From Deinococcus phoenicis (GTDB lineage Bacteria > Deinococcota > Deinococci > Deinococcales > Deinococcaceae): a stretch of 27,039 nucleotides of DNA. The position numbers and the translations under genes were made by a program. The DNA is taken from the NCBI RefSeq assembly GCF_000599865.1, contig NZ_JHAC01000014.1, positions 1 through 27,039 on the forward strand. The letters are read 5' to 3'. This document shows, piece after piece, positions 5,087 through 17,956 of this stretch (positions are counted from its first letter, which is position 1; every line of letters begins with the position of its first letter). The notes below the pieces were generated by a model, which made no database searches, was not told where the DNA came from, and worked only from the letters and a program-made list of their open reading frames with translations.

Positions 5087-8029
5087 GTACGCCCCTTCGG
5101 CAGGCACCCCTTCAGGGCGCCAGACGTAGTCGCCGGTCAGCCCGATGTGCTCCCACCCCAAGGGCGACACGTGAGCCAGCAGCTCGTCCGGCACCTCTAT
5201 CCCCTCGGCGCGCAACACTTCGACCGCACGCCCCAGGTACACAGCGTTCCAGACAGCGATGGCGGTCGCGACGAGATTGAGGCCACTGGCGCGGTTGCTC
5301 TGCGCCTCGAACGACTGATCCCGAATCTCGCCGCTGCGGTGGAAGGCCACCGCCCTTTTGAGGGCGTGCAGGGCCTCTCCCTTATTCAATCCCGCCAGCA
5401 CCCGGCGGCGCAACTCCGGGTCACGCAGCCACTCCAGCGTGAATAGCGTCCGCTGGACGCGGCCCAGCTCACGGAGGGCCAGCGCGAGCCCGTTCTGCCT
5501 CGGATACGAAGCGAGTTTGGCGAGCATCAACGAGGCCGTCACCGTGCCTGCCTTGATCGAGGTCGTCAGCCGCCGCAACTCGTCCCAGTGCTCGCGGATC
5601 AGGCGCAGGTTGAGCCGCTGGGCTACCAGCGGCTCCAGCAGACCATAAGCTGAGCCGATCTCGGGTGTGTACAGCCGGGTCTCGCCCAGATCCCGAATAC
5701 GCGGCGCGAAGCGGAAGCCCAGGAGGTAACACAGTGCGAAGACCTGCTCAGTGTAGCCTGCCGTGTCGGTGTAGTGCTCCTTGATCTTCAGCTCCGACAG
5801 GTGGTACAGCAATCCGTCAAGTACGTGCAGGGCATCCCGCACGTTGGCCGTGATGACCTTGGTGTGGAAGGGCGCGTACTGGTCGCTGACATGGGTGTAG
5901 AACAGGACACCCGGCTCGCGGCCATACTTCGCGTTCAGATGCCCGAAGGTCTTCCCCCGCCCACCTGTCGGGAAGCGTTGCCCGTCGGAACTGCTCGTCG
6001 CGCCATCGCCCCAGAGAGCGGCCAGCGGCAACTTTGACTGGAAGTTGACCAGTTCAGCGAGGCCCGCCGCGTAGGAATCGGGGCGAACGAACCAGTCCGC
6101 GAGGTACATCAAGCGGCGCGCAGTCATGCCGGGGTCGGGCGAGGCCTCAGCCATCTTGGTCAATCCCAGATTCAGACCATCCGCGAGGATGGCGGTCAGC
6201 AGATGGTCATGCCGCTCCACCTCCTTCCCGCTGTGCAGGTTCAGGAATGCCTCCGTGAAGCGGGTCCAGGCATTGACTTCCAGCAGCAGGTCGGTGATCT
6301 TCACGCGCGGGAGCCGTACGCTCAGTCTCCTCGCCAGAAGCTCCACCTCGTCCGGCACGGCCTTGGTGGCCTTCCCGATCCTGAGCCTGCCGCGTTGGAC
6401 CGATACGGAGGACAGCGCGCCCCTGGCAAGCAGGTCTTCCACCTCACGCAACTGCCCTGTGAGCCTGGGTTCCGTGGCTGCCCAGAAGGCGTCAAACGTC
6501 TCGGGCAGGTCCAAGGATAGCTCGGGGAGGCGTTTCTGCCAGGTGCCCTGTGGCAGGAGGTAGGCGTCGAGGTCCTTGTACTTGCGGCTCCCGGTGACCC
6601 AGACATCTCCGGCTCGCAACGCGAGCCGCAACTCGTCTAGTACACACAACTCGTATGCTCGTCGGTCCACCGCGCCAGCTCGGAACACCTGTCCAGCCCA
6701 CTTCTGCCGGACAAAACCGATGGGAACGTGTTCCGGTAGGGTGCGCTTGCCTGCGGCGTACATCTCTCGGAGGAGGTCCAGGGCCTCAACCAGGGCAGCC
6801 GCCTTGCCCTCGGCCTGGAAGGTGAAGGCCGCCAGCAACCGAGGGGCATAGCTTCGGACCTTCGCATAGCCCTTCATGGCATGAAGCAGCGGATCAAGCT
6901 GCTCGGCACTCACCACTTCCTTCTCCCGCACCGTCTCGACGAGCTGTTGCCAGTTCACAACGGCTTCGATGGCCTGATAGGGGTCAGCCCCCTGTTCGCG
7001 TGCGGCGACCACCGCCGCGCACACCGACTTGAACGTGCCGAACTGCTCGACGAGCGGCGTTCCCTGCTGCCCGAAGACCTCCGCCGCCGCCCGTTCACCT
7101 TCCCGCAGCAGCGACACCATCACGCGGTCGTGCATGTCGAGGACGGCGTCGGTCAAGGTCTCGGAGAGGTCGAGAAGATAGGCCAGGAGGGTTGCCCGCC
7201 GCCTGTGCGGTTCGAAGTCGGCCATATGCGAGGCGCTGAGCCGCCTCGCCTCCTGTGCCAGGTGATCCAGACGGTTCTGCGACAGGAAGGCCCGCAGATT
7301 ACTCTGTACTGGGAAGGTTCGCACGAAGGCCAGCTTGTCCAACAAGACCAGGACATTCTTAGCTTTCGGGACACCGACGGGCCGACCCAGCCAGGCGAAG
7401 CGCGACACCGGCTCGTCACCCTGCGGCGATAATAGGGCGTCCACTCGTTCGGGCAGGTCGCCTTTCAGCGGCAGGTTCAAGAGGCTGTAGACATGCTGAC
7501 CGGCGCGAACCCGGGCGGAATGGACCAGACGTTCGAGGACGCTGAAACGCGGCACCAGGATGCACCGCCGCCGCAACTCGTCCATCAGGGCGCTCATCAG
7601 TCCGAAGGGTGGGTCAGTGACGACGGCCAGCGGCACCAGCCAGTCGCGCAGCTCGTGATTCAGCCGACGGGACAGCTCGACGTACCCGAGCTGCTGGCAC
7701 AGGGCGGCGAAGTGCTCATAACGGGTCGGTTCGCGGGCGGCATACTGCGCGTAGCACGTAGGTTCTACCCGCAGTTGCTCGGCGAGATAAGCCAGGACAG
7801 CCTCGGGCGGTGTTTCACCGGGACGCAGCGCACGCCCGAGATGGCGCAGCACGGTGAGCTGCACGGCGTAACCCAGCTTGTTGAAGTCCCGCCGCCGCTC
7901 CCGCACCAAGCGCAGGTCGTCCTCACTCAGCAGGTAGTACCGGGCGAGGGTGCGCTCATCGAGAGTGGGGAAGCGTATGAACTGCTCCCGTTGGGCCTTT
8001 GTCAGCAATGGTGGCGATGGGGAGACCAC
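5069..8029 (-). CDS. tnpA: Tn3-family transposase (TnpA)
   Basis: This 986-aa protein has the usual length for Tn3-family transposases. The N-terminal ~170 residues (AQREQFIRFPTLDERTLARY onward) match the DUF4158 region that binds the terminal repeats. The C-terminal part holds the DDE catalytic domain, with THVSDQYAPFH containing one acidic residue and the late stretch LNKGEALHALKRAV and FEAQSNRASGLNLVATAI typical of the family end. It performs replicative transposition at the 38-bp inverted repeats. The start is GTG at 8029, with AAGGAGT 8 nt upstream (8038-8044). The gene points outward to the left end, and its stop is 25 bp from the inverted repeat. The reading frame is intact. Confidence 0.96.
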   Translation of the reverse strand: MVSPSPPLLTKAQREQFIRFPTLDERTLARYYLLSEDDLRLVRERRRDFNKLGYAVQLTVLRHLGRALRPGETPPEAVLAYLAEQLRVEPTCYAQYAAREPTRYEHFAALCQQLGYVELSRRLNHELRDWLVPLAVVTDPPFGLMSALMDELRRRCILVPRFSVLERLVHSARVRAGQHVYSLLNLPLKGDLPERVDALLSPQGDEPVSRFAWLGRPVGVPKAKNVLVLLDKLAFVRTFPVQSNLRAFLSQNRLDHLAQEARRLSASHMADFEPHRRRATLLAYLLDLSETLTDAVLDMHDRVMVSLLREGERAAAEVFGQQGTPLVEQFGTFKSVCAAVVAAREQGADPYQAIEAVVNWQQLVETVREKEVVSAEQLDPLLHAMKGYAKVRSYAPRLLAAFTFQAEGKAAALVEALDLLREMYAAGKRTLPEHVPIGFVRQKWAGQVFRAGAVDRRAYELCVLDELRLALRAGDVWVTGSRKYKDLDAYLLPQGTWQKRLPELSLDLPETFDAFWAATEPRLTGQLREVEDLLARGALSSVSVQRGRLRIGKATKAVPDEVELLARRLSVRLPRVKITDLLLEVNAWTRFTEAFLNLHSGKEVERHDHLLTAILADGLNLGLTKMAEASPDPGMTARRLMYLADWFVRPDSYAAGLAELVNFQSKLPLAALWGDGATSSSDGQRFPTGGRGKTFGHLNAKYGREPGVLFYTHVSDQYAPFHTKVITANVRDALHVLDGLLYHLSELKIKEHYTDTAGYTEQVFALCYLLGFRFAPRIRDLGETRLYTPEIGSAYGLLEPLVAQRLNLRLIREHWDELRRLTTSIKAGTVTASLMLAKLASYPRQNGLALALRELGRVQRTLFTLEWLRDPELRRRVLAGLNKGEALHALKRAVAFHRSGEIRDQSFEAQSNRASGLNLVATAIAVWNAVYLGRAVEVLRAEGIEVPDELLAHVSPLGWEHIGLTGDYVWRPEGVPAEGAYRALRE

Positions 8030-8111
8030 AATGCTTCACTCCTTGAACCACCACCCGCAGGGGCGAAGGCCGATCTTGGGCAAAGGGTCGCCAGGCTGTC
8101 GTGACTGCCCG

Positions 8112-8125
8112 GTGCCCGTTGGCAC
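8112..8125. other. Small palindrome between tnpA and kdpD
   Basis: GTGCC and GGCAC form 5-bp arms around CGTT in the 136-bp gap between tnpA and kdpD, the only gap beside tnpA where a recombination site or tnpA promoter could lie. It is too short to assign a function. Confidence 0.2.
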
Positions 8126-8165
8126 GGCAATTTGACTCGTACTGGGAGGAGAGGGCACTTCAGGC

Positions 8166-9257
<1,092 letters not shown>

Positions 9258-9281
9258 AAGCTTCTTCCAGCGAGAACGCGG

Positions 9282-9287
9282 TAACTT
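9282..9287 (+). promoter_or_regulatory. -10 box for leaderless transcript of the 189-aa gene
   Basis: TAACTT lies 5 nt before the ATG at 9293 with no ribosome-binding site between, matching the leaderless pattern seen for three other + strand genes here. Confidence 0.45.
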
Positions 9288-9292
9288 TGTCC

Positions 9293-9859
9293 ATGGACAC
9301 TGCTCTTCCCACGCCGACTCCAGAACTTGTCCGAGCCAATCTGGAAAAATTTGAGCAACAGGGCATTGTCACTGAAGCAGCGCTGCATCAGCTCGTGGCC
9401 ACGTTTCCTCTGAACGAACGGCTTGAGGATATTCTTCTGAAAGTCGTGGCTATCAATAGCATCTACGGCACAAACATTTTTGCGTTTGAAGAGGCGGCGA
9501 GACATATTCACTCCCTGGGAATTGATGAGGCGCTTAGTCGGGCTGATCCCTCCGTAGTCCACCGCATCGCCCAGATGACCATTAGGGGAAAACCGAGAAA
9601 CAACTACTCCTTTGCAACCAAGTACTGTTCCTGGCATAAGCCGCATGAGTACCCAATCTACGACAATCTGGTTGACGAGCAACTCTGGAGATACCGAACG
9701 CAGGATCGGGACGGGTTCTCTGATTTCCGGCACCCCGATTTGCGTGACTATCCCAAGTTCAAGGAAATCATCCAGAAGTTCGCATACCGCTATGGCTTGA
9801 CCGATTTCTCTATCCGGGACATTGACAAGTTCCTCTGGATTCAGGCCAAGGGTCTCTGA
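9293..9859 (+). CDS. Conserved-looking hypothetical protein inserted between kdpC and kdpD
   Basis: The ATG at 9293 gives 188 aa; a TTG two codons earlier is also possible. The protein is soluble and mostly helical. Its best feature is YSFATKYCSWH followed by YPIYDNLVD, then DYPKFKEIIQKF and DIDKFLW. The lysine-then-PIYD arrangement recalls helix-hairpin-helix DNA-glycosylase-like proteins, but the Gly-rich hairpin loop is not clear, so I leave the function open. Its base composition is visibly lower in GC than the kdp genes, and it runs against them, ending 3 bp from the kdpC stop. This looks like a later insertion into the kdp island with its own leaderless promoter. Confidence 0.75.
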   Translation: MDTALPTPTPELVRANLEKFEQQGIVTEAALHQLVATFPLNERLEDILLKVVAINSIYGTNIFAFEEAARHIHSLGIDEALSRADPSVVHRIAQMTIRGKPRNNYSFATKYCSWHKPHEYPIYDNLVDEQLWRYRTQDRDGFSDFRHPDLRDYPKFKEIIQKFAYRYGLTDFSIRDIDKFLWIQAKGL

Positions 9860-9862
9860 GGA

Positions 9863-10503
9863 TCACCGCGCCCCATCCAGCGCCAGGTTCACCGCCAGCA
9901 CGTTCACCCGCGGCTCGCCCAGCACGCTGAGCTGCCGGGGCGTGAAGTGGGCGCGGATGACCCCTTCCACCTGCGCCGGGGTCAGGTTGCGGGCCTGCGC
10001 GATGCGGTTCACCTGGAGCAGCGCGCCTGCCAGCGTGATGTCGGGATCAAGGCCGCTGCCGGAGGCGGTCGCCAGGTCGACCGGAACCGGCGTGCCCGCG
10101 CCCAGGCCGTTCTCGCGGCGCACGGCAGCGACGCGCTCCCGCACGGCCTCGGCGAGCTTCGCGTTCGTCGGCCCCCAGTTGCTCGCGCCGCTGTTCTCGG
10201 CGTTGTAGGGCTGCGGCCCGCTGCCGTCCGTTTTATTGGTCATGGAGGGCCGCCCATGCAGGTACTGCGGCGCCGTGAAGTTCTGGCCCAGCACTGCCGA
10301 GCCGACCACCTGGCCCCCGCGCGTGATCAGGCTACCGCCCGCCTGCTGGGGGAACAGCACGCCCGCCACGGTGGTGGTCAGCAGCGGGTAGGCCAGGCCG
10401 GTGATCAGGGTGAACAGCACGGCGGCGAGGAAGGCGCTCAGCAGGAGGCGGGGGAGCGGCGCGGGCCGCGCGGGGAGGTCGGGGGGAGTCATTTCAGCAC
10501 TAT

Positions 10504-10507
<4 letters not shown>
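9863..10507 (-). CDS. kdpC: KdpC, subunit of the potassium-transporting ATPase
   Basis: This 214-aa protein has one N-terminal TM helix (about 19-45, [22 protein letters not shown]). The periplasmic region holds typical KdpC motifs: [42 protein letters not shown] and the end [11 protein letters not shown]. KdpC holds KdpA and KdpB together in the KdpFABC complex. E. coli KdpC is 190 aa; the surplus is at the N-terminus and in the region before the SGASN motif. Its ATG overlaps the kdpA stop by 4 bp, so translation is coupled. Confidence 0.96.
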
Positions 10508-12203
<1,696 letters not shown>

Positions 12204-12204
<1 letters not shown>

Positions 12205-12284
12205 CAGAAATCCTCCGGGCGCAAGAGCGAGTACAGCAGGTAGCCGAAAAGGGCCAGGGCAATCAGGGCCAGCGCGGGAATCAC
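12204..12284 (-). CDS. kdpF: KdpF, single-TM stabilising subunit (26 aa)
   Basis: GTG at 12284 opens a 26-codon frame encoding [19 protein letters not shown] and ending RPEDF. E. coli KdpF (29 aa) has the same plan, with a single TM, a GYLVYAL-like core and a short acidic end. It stabilises the KdpABC complex in the membrane. The GTG overlaps the stop of the preceding microprotein (GTGA), and its own stop shares a base with the kdpA start, so all three are tightly coupled. Confidence 0.9.
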
Positions 12285-12361
12285 AGTTTCTCCATGCCTT
12301 TCAGGTACAGGGCGCACAGGGCGAAAAACACCAGGGTCAGCAACATCAGCAGAATGTCCAC
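12281..12361 (-). CDS. Second single-TM microprotein in the kdp operon (26 aa)
   Basis: GTG at 12361 opens a 26-codon frame that encodes [19 protein letters not shown] and ends KGMEKL, a single TM segment with a short charged tail. A GAGGTG ribosome-binding site 5 nt upstream (12367-12372) overlaps the kdpB stop. It lies between kdpB and kdpF, and its stop overlaps the kdpF start. I believe comparable tiny proteins precede kdpF in other kdp operons, but have no name for them. It may be an extra complex subunit or a regulator. A good ribosome-binding site, coupling at its 3' end and a clean TM segment support translation. Confidence 0.7.
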   Translation of the reverse strand: MDILLMLLTLVFFALCALYLKGMEKL

Positions 12362-12370
12362 GGGAGCACC

Positions 12371-14413
<2,043 letters not shown>

Positions 14414-14436
14414 GGGTGTCCTCCAGAAGGGAAGGG

Positions 14437-14443
14437 ATTCATA
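14437..14443 (-). promoter_or_regulatory. Candidate -10 box of the kdpB operon
   Basis: TATGAAT on the minus strand lies 23 nt before the kdpB ATG, leaving a short leader that contains the GGAGG site. No strong -35 box is visible, as expected for a promoter that needs an activator. Confidence 0.4.
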
Positions 14444-14484
14444 CGGGAGGATGCTCGCCCAGAGGCCCCTTGCCGCGTATCGGT

Positions 14485-14511
14485 CAGGTGGCTGCCTACT
14501 CTGGCCACCTG
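14485..14511. promoter_or_regulatory. Inverted repeat in the divergent kdpB / sensor-kinase intergenic region
   Basis: CAGGTGGC (14485-14492) and GCCACCTG (14504-14511) are perfect 8-bp arms separated by 11 nt. They sit in the 138-bp divergent region between kdpB (minus) and the histidine kinase (plus), about 40 bp upstream of the candidate kdpB -10. This is a good place for the response regulator at 16089 to bind and activate kdpB. The arms recur nowhere else that I noticed. Confidence 0.45.
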
Positions 14512-14539
14512 GCCAATCCCCTGTGGGGAACGAACCCTC

Positions 14540-14545
14540 TACCCT
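14540..14545 (+). promoter_or_regulatory. -10 box for leaderless histidine-kinase transcript
   Basis: TACCCT lies 6 nt before the ATG at 14552 with no ribosome-binding site between, the same leaderless layout as at 3484, 9282 and 16810. Confidence 0.5.
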
Positions 14546-14551
14546 GGGGGC

Positions 14552-16096
14552 ATGGCTGTCCCGACTGCCCGCGACGTGGTGCGCCAACTGTTCCCCCCGC
14601 CCCGGCTGCCGCTGAGCGAGGGAACGGTGTGGGGTGTGGCGCTGTCCCTGATGGCCGTGGTGCTGCTGCTGGACGTGCTGACTCCCGCCACGCTCGCCGT
14701 GGGCACGCTGCTTACCGCCTCGGTGGCCTTCGCGGCGCTGGGAGCCTCGCGGCGGACCGCCTGGCAGCTCACCGGGCTGGCTGTGCTGGCGAACCTGATC
14801 GCGGGCGTCTGGAACGGCGTGCGTGACGGCGTGGAGACCCCCGACGCCGCCAACCGCGCGGTGAGCATCCTGGCCGTGCTGCTGGTCGGCTACCTGACCA
14901 TCCGCGCGCGCGCGGCCTCCGAGCGGGCTGCCGCCCTGGTGGAGGAGGAGCGCCAGCTCCGGCGCGAGCGGGCGCTGCGCGGCCTGGCGGAGGACATGGG
15001 CGGGCCTTTGGGCCAGACTGAATTCGTGGAACGGGCTGCCGCCGCCCTGCTGAAGCTGACCGGTGCCCGCCGCGTGGAGATCGGCGCGGTGGACCGGGCG
15101 ATGCTGCGCGCCCCGCATGCCCTGGCCCGTGCCCCCGGCACCGACTCAGCCATCCCCAGCCGCCTGGACACCCGCGTCCCGCTGGAGTTCCTGGCGCACC
15201 CGGTGGGCTCCGGGGACGTGTGGGCCACGGACGGCGGCCAGGTGTTTCTGGCCCGCTTGCGCCGCCCCACCCAGGGGGACCTGCTGGTGATCCTGACCGC
15301 ACCCCAGACCCCGCCCAGCCTGACGGGCGAGGCCATCCGGGCGCTGCAACCCCTGCTGGAACGCACCACCCTGCTCGACGACCTGCGCGCGAACCGCGAG
15401 CAACTCGCCGAGCAGGGCGAGCTGCTGCGCGACCTGGTCTACGCCTTCTCCCACGACCTGCGCACGCCCCTGCTGGCCAACGCCATGAACATGCAAGCGG
15501 CGCTGAAAGGCGCGTACGGCCCCCTGCCGGAGGACTACCGGGCCACCCTGGCCAATGGCCTGCAGGCCAACGAGACGCTGCTCGACCTGGCCGATCAGCT
15601 CCTGCTCGTCGCCCGCTACGAGAGCGGAGAGGCCGCCGGGGAGGACCGCCACAGGGTGGACCTACGCGGCCTGACCCTGAGTGTGGTGAACGACCTGCGC
15701 CCCCACGCCCAGGCCCGGCGGGTCACGCTGGACCTCCATCTGGACGGCGCGCAGGTCCGCGGGGACCGCCACGACCTGCGGCGGGCAGTGCAGAACTTGC
15801 TGGACAACGCCATCAAGTTCAGCCCGCCCGGCGGGACGGTGGGGCTCAGCCTGGCGGCGGACGGGGACGAGGCGGTCCTCACGGTGCAGGATGAAGGCTC
15901 CGGCGTGCCCCCTGGCCGGGAGGGACGGCTGTTCCAGCGCTTCCGCAGCGGTGGGGCGGGGGGCGGCACCGGCCTGGGCCTGTACCTCACCCGCCGGATT
16001 GCCGAGGCGCACGGGGGCAGCGTGCGCTACAGCCGCACCGCGCAGGCCAGGAGCCTCTTCACCCTGGCGCTTCCCCTGGAGACCCGCCATGAGTGA
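14552..16096 (+). CDS. Membrane sensor histidine kinase, likely kdp regulator
   Basis: This 514-aa protein has an N-terminal membrane region of about three to four helices (residues 27-115), a helical linker (about 117-148), a GAF-like middle part (about 150-270) and a kinase core. The H-box FSHDLRTP has the phospho-accepting His301. The N-box DNAIKF, the G1 motif DEGSGVPP and the G2 motif GTGLGLYL of the ATPase domain follow. It is a HisKA-type kinase but not a KdpD, as the KdpD and USP domains are encoded separately at 8166-9257. Its last 8 bases overlap the response-regulator gene. Position next to kdpB, divergently, suggests it replaces the kinase half of KdpD. Confidence 0.93.
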   Translation: MAVPTARDVVRQLFPPPRLPLSEGTVWGVALSLMAVVLLLDVLTPATLAVGTLLTASVAFAALGASRRTAWQLTGLAVLANLIAGVWNGVRDGVETPDAANRAVSILAVLLVGYLTIRARAASERAAALVEEERQLRRERALRGLAEDMGGPLGQTEFVERAAAALLKLTGARRVEIGAVDRAMLRAPHALARAPGTDSAIPSRLDTRVPLEFLAHPVGSGDVWATDGGQVFLARLRRPTQGDLLVILTAPQTPPSLTGEAIRALQPLLERTTLLDDLRANREQLAEQGELLRDLVYAFSHDLRTPLLANAMNMQAALKGAYGPLPEDYRATLANGLQANETLLDLADQLLLVARYESGEAAGEDRHRVDLRGLTLSVVNDLRPHAQARRVTLDLHLDGAQVRGDRHDLRRAVQNLLDNAIKFSPPGGTVGLSLAADGDEAVLTVQDEGSGVPPGREGRLFQRFRSGGAGGGTGLGLYLTRRIAEAHGGSVRYSRTAQARSLFTLALPLETRHE

Positions 16097-16718
16097 TCCC
16101 ATCCGCATCCTGCTGGTTGAGGACCATGCCTTCACCCGCGACGGCCTGCGGGCGACCCTGAATCTGGAGAGCGACCTGCGCGTTGTGGCCGAGGCCCGCA
16201 GCGGCGAGGAGGCCCTGGAGGTGCTGCGGCAGCACCCCGCCGACGTGGCGGTGGTCGACATCGGCCTGCCCGGCATGGACGGCATCCAGACCGCCCGCGA
16301 ACTCAAGCGGCGCAGGCCGGACATGCGAATCGTGATGCTCACCGCCCACGACCTGCGCGAGGAAGTCTTCGCGTCGCTGGCCTCAGGCGCCGACGCCTAC
16401 TGCCTGAAAAGCGCGCGGCCCGACCTGCTGCTGCTGGCAGTGCGGGCGGCGGCGGCGGGTAGCGCCTACCTCGACCCCCAGGTGGCCCACCACGTGCTGG
16501 GCGGCGTCCGCGCTCCCGAGGCCGGGTCGCCCCTGACCGAACGCGAACTCGACGTGCTGCGGCTGATCGCGGATGGTCTCCCCAACCGGGACATCGCCAC
16601 CGCGCTCGACGTCAGCGTGAGCACCGTCAAGCTGCACGTGCAGGAGATTCTGGTCAAGTTGCAGGCCGCGGACCGCACCCAGGCTGCCGTCAAGGCGCTG
16701 CGGGCCGGGCTGCTCTGA
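16089..16718 (+). CDS. NarL/FixJ-family response regulator, likely kdp activator
   Basis: This 209-aa protein has a receiver domain with E11-D12, phospho-accepting Asp57 (VVDIGLPGMDG), the Thr in VMLTAHD and the Lys in YCLKSA. A C-terminal LuxR/NarL helix-turn-helix follows (about 148-205): LTERELDVLRLIADG, NRDIATALDVSVSTVKLHV. E. coli KdpE belongs to the OmpR/PhoB family, with a winged helix, so this is a different DNA-binding type. The ATG overlaps the kinase gene by 8 bp (ATGAGTGA), so the two are coupled. NarL-type regulators usually pair with HisKA_3 kinases, but the partner here has a classical HisKA H-box. Confidence 0.94.
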   Translation: MSDPIRILLVEDHAFTRDGLRATLNLESDLRVVAEARSGEEALEVLRQHPADVAVVDIGLPGMDGIQTARELKRRRPDMRIVMLTAHDLREEVFASLASGADAYCLKSARPDLLLLAVRAAAAGSAYLDPQVAHHVLGGVRAPEAGSPLTERELDVLRLIADGLPNRDIATALDVSVSTVKLHVQEILVKLQAADRTQAAVKALRAGLL

Positions 16719-16732
16719 AGGGCGACGGGGCG

Positions 16733-16751
16733 ACTCGCGTGGGCACTCGCG
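16733..16751. repeat. Short direct repeat upstream of the recombinase gene
   Basis: ACTCGCG occurs at 16733-16739 and again at 16745-16751, a 12-bp period, in the 102-bp gap before the tyrosine recombinase. TnpI-type recombinases act at sites close to their gene, so this gap is a candidate cointegrate-resolution site. The repeat is short and could be chance in GC-rich DNA. Confidence 0.25.
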
Positions 16752-16809
16752 CCTCCCCGTGGTCTCGTTGGCAGTTCGCCTGATGACCATACCCCGAAGA
16801 TTCCTGACC

Positions 16810-16815
16810 TACGCT
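16810..16815 (+). promoter_or_regulatory. -10 box for leaderless recombinase transcript
   Basis: TACGCT lies 5 nt before the ATG at 16821 with no ribosome-binding site between. The -35 region is unclear. Confidence 0.45.
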
Positions 16816-16820
16816 GAGGG

Positions 16821-17564
16821 ATGTCACGCGCAGAACCCAGGGGAGAAGCGGCTGAACTTCGCGGTCAAAGTGGAAAAGCGAACTCCTTACGCGAGGTCGT
16901 ACGGGAGACGGTCAAGCTCTGGCGCAGGCACCACCTGACCTACGACCAGACCAAGCACGTGGTTGAGGACGTGCGCCGGGAACTCGGACTCGCTGCACCC
17001 CGGGAACGCAGGCGCACAGTGGATCGCCTTGACCGGGAGGAGATCGAGCGGCTGATCGAGGCGGCCTACCGCCGGGCGAGCAGGTACGGGTTGATGGTCA
17101 AGACGCTGTTCTACACCGGGACGCGAGTGTCCGAGTTCGTGAACCTGCGGGTTGAGGATCTGCACCTGGCCCTGGACCCACCGCAGGTCTACATTGCCCA
17201 TGCCAAGGGCGGGAGCGATGGCTACGTGCCGATCCTGCCCGCCCTAGCCCAGGAACTGCGAACCCATCTGGCGGGGCGCCGCACGGGCTACCTGTTCGAG
17301 AGCAACCGACATGAGCGGTACACAGCGCGTGCCATCCAGCTCATCGTGAAAGACACGGCGCGCCGGGCTAGCATCGAGAAGACGGTGACGCCGCATCGCC
17401 TGCGAGCAAGCGTGGCGACGATCCTGCTGGATGCGGGGATGCCGCTGGATCAGGTGCAGAAGTTCCTGCGGCACAAGCGCATCGCCACCACCCAGATTTA
17501 CGCCCAGACCAGCGCGCGGGGTATGGGCGAGAGCTATGTCCGGGCGCTGGAGGGACGGCGTTAG
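16821..17564 (+). CDS. Tyrosine site-specific recombinase, candidate cointegrate resolvase (TnpI-like)
   Basis: This 247-aa protein carries the full tyrosine-recombinase set: Arg102 (TGTRVSEF), Lys129 (HAKGGS), His192 and Arg195 (PHRLRAS), His218 (FLRHKRIATTQ) and nucleophile Tyr227 (IYAQT). The N-terminal DNA-binding domain is short (about 70 residues before the catalytic domain). Inside a Tn3-family element it most likely resolves the cointegrates made by replicative transposition, as TnpI does in Tn4430. It differs in position: it is at the end opposite to tnpA, with the passenger genes between. A perfect terminator follows. Confidence 0.9.
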   Translation: MSRAEPRGEAAELRGQSGKANSLREVVRETVKLWRRHHLTYDQTKHVVEDVRRELGLAAPRERRRTVDRLDREEIERLIEAAYRRASRYGLMVKTLFYTGTRVSEFVNLRVEDLHLALDPPQVYIAHAKGGSDGYVPILPALAQELRTHLAGRRTGYLFESNRHERYTARAIQLIVKDTARRASIEKTVTPHRLRASVATILLDAGMPLDQVQKFLRHKRIATTQIYAQTSARGMGESYVRALEGRR

Positions 17565-17567
17565 CCT

Positions 17568-17594
17568 GAAAAGAGCGGCCACGCCGCTCTTTTC
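17568..17594 (+). terminator. Rho-independent terminator of the recombinase gene
   Basis: GAAAAGAGCGGC (17568-17579) and GCCGCTCTTTTC (17583-17594) are perfect 12-bp arms around a 3-nt loop; the second arm includes a TTTT run. It starts 4 bp after the recombinase stop and ends 2 bp before the right inverted repeat, insulating the neighbouring DNA from transposon transcription. Confidence 0.88.
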
Positions 17595-17596
17595 CC

Positions 17597-17634
17597 CTTA
17601 GCGTAGTAGGATTTCTCGATCTTGTCGTAGCCCC
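17597..17634 (-). repeat. Right 38-bp terminal inverted repeat
   Basis: On the minus strand it begins GGGGCTACGACAAGAT and ends CTACTACGCTAAG. It starts 2 bp after the terminator hairpin of the recombinase gene, so there is no spare sequence at this end. Confidence 0.95.
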
Positions 17635-17639
17635 ATATA
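17635..17639. repeat. Right 5-bp target-site duplication (ATATA)
   Basis: This is identical to 5002-5006. With the reading frame restored by removing the element, it shows that the present ends are the original insertion ends. Confidence 0.93.
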
Positions 17640-17926
17640 GCTCAAGCAGCGTTCAATTCATACTCCTTCAGCGGAATAATCAAGGAGTGGAAAAACGCAC
17701 CCCAGTACGCATTACTGCCAAGGAGCGGCCACCTAGTTTTGAAGGGTTTACTGTCAAGGTCACTGGCTCTATTGGAGATACAGGCTATTTAAACGCTGAA
17801 AGTGTCGAAATACCCGATCTTAACTATAAAATTTCACCTCTCCGATTCTCTATTTGGTCTATAATAATTTTTATTGCAGTATTAGTAATAGTATACTTTC
17901 TATGGCAGGCTTTTTCAGGCGGTTGA
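17635..17926 (+). pseudogene. 3' part of the small membrane-protein gene interrupted by the transposon
   Basis: In the restored frame, codons continue from 5006 to 17640 and run to the stop ending at 17926. A GTG at 17687, 5 nt after an AAGGA, could still start a 79-residue remnant. The protein has a soluble, beta-rich-looking middle and one C-terminal TM helix (SIWSIIIFIAVLVIVYFLW) with a short tail, so it is a tail-anchored type. The sequence is AT-rich compared with its surroundings. The next gene begins 30 bp downstream behind a GGGAGGGG site. It may still make the C-terminal remnant; full function is probably lost. No family is recognised. Confidence 0.8.
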
Positions 17927-17956
17927 CACCATCCAACCAAGTGGGAGGGGAAACGT

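Noticed and set aside
8030..8165. Resolution site (res) of a serine resolvase between tnpA and kdpD
   Set aside because: No serine resolvase gene is present, and only a 5-bp-arm palindrome was seen.
14414..15118. N-terminal extension of kdpB to 915 aa
   Set aside because: The ATG at 14413 has a GGAGG site and gives the family length; the extension is antisense to the kinase gene.
17687..17926. GTG 17687 as the native start of a 79-aa gene
   Set aside because: The restored frame across the transposon shows this is the C-terminal part of a 118-codon gene; it may still be translated as a remnant.
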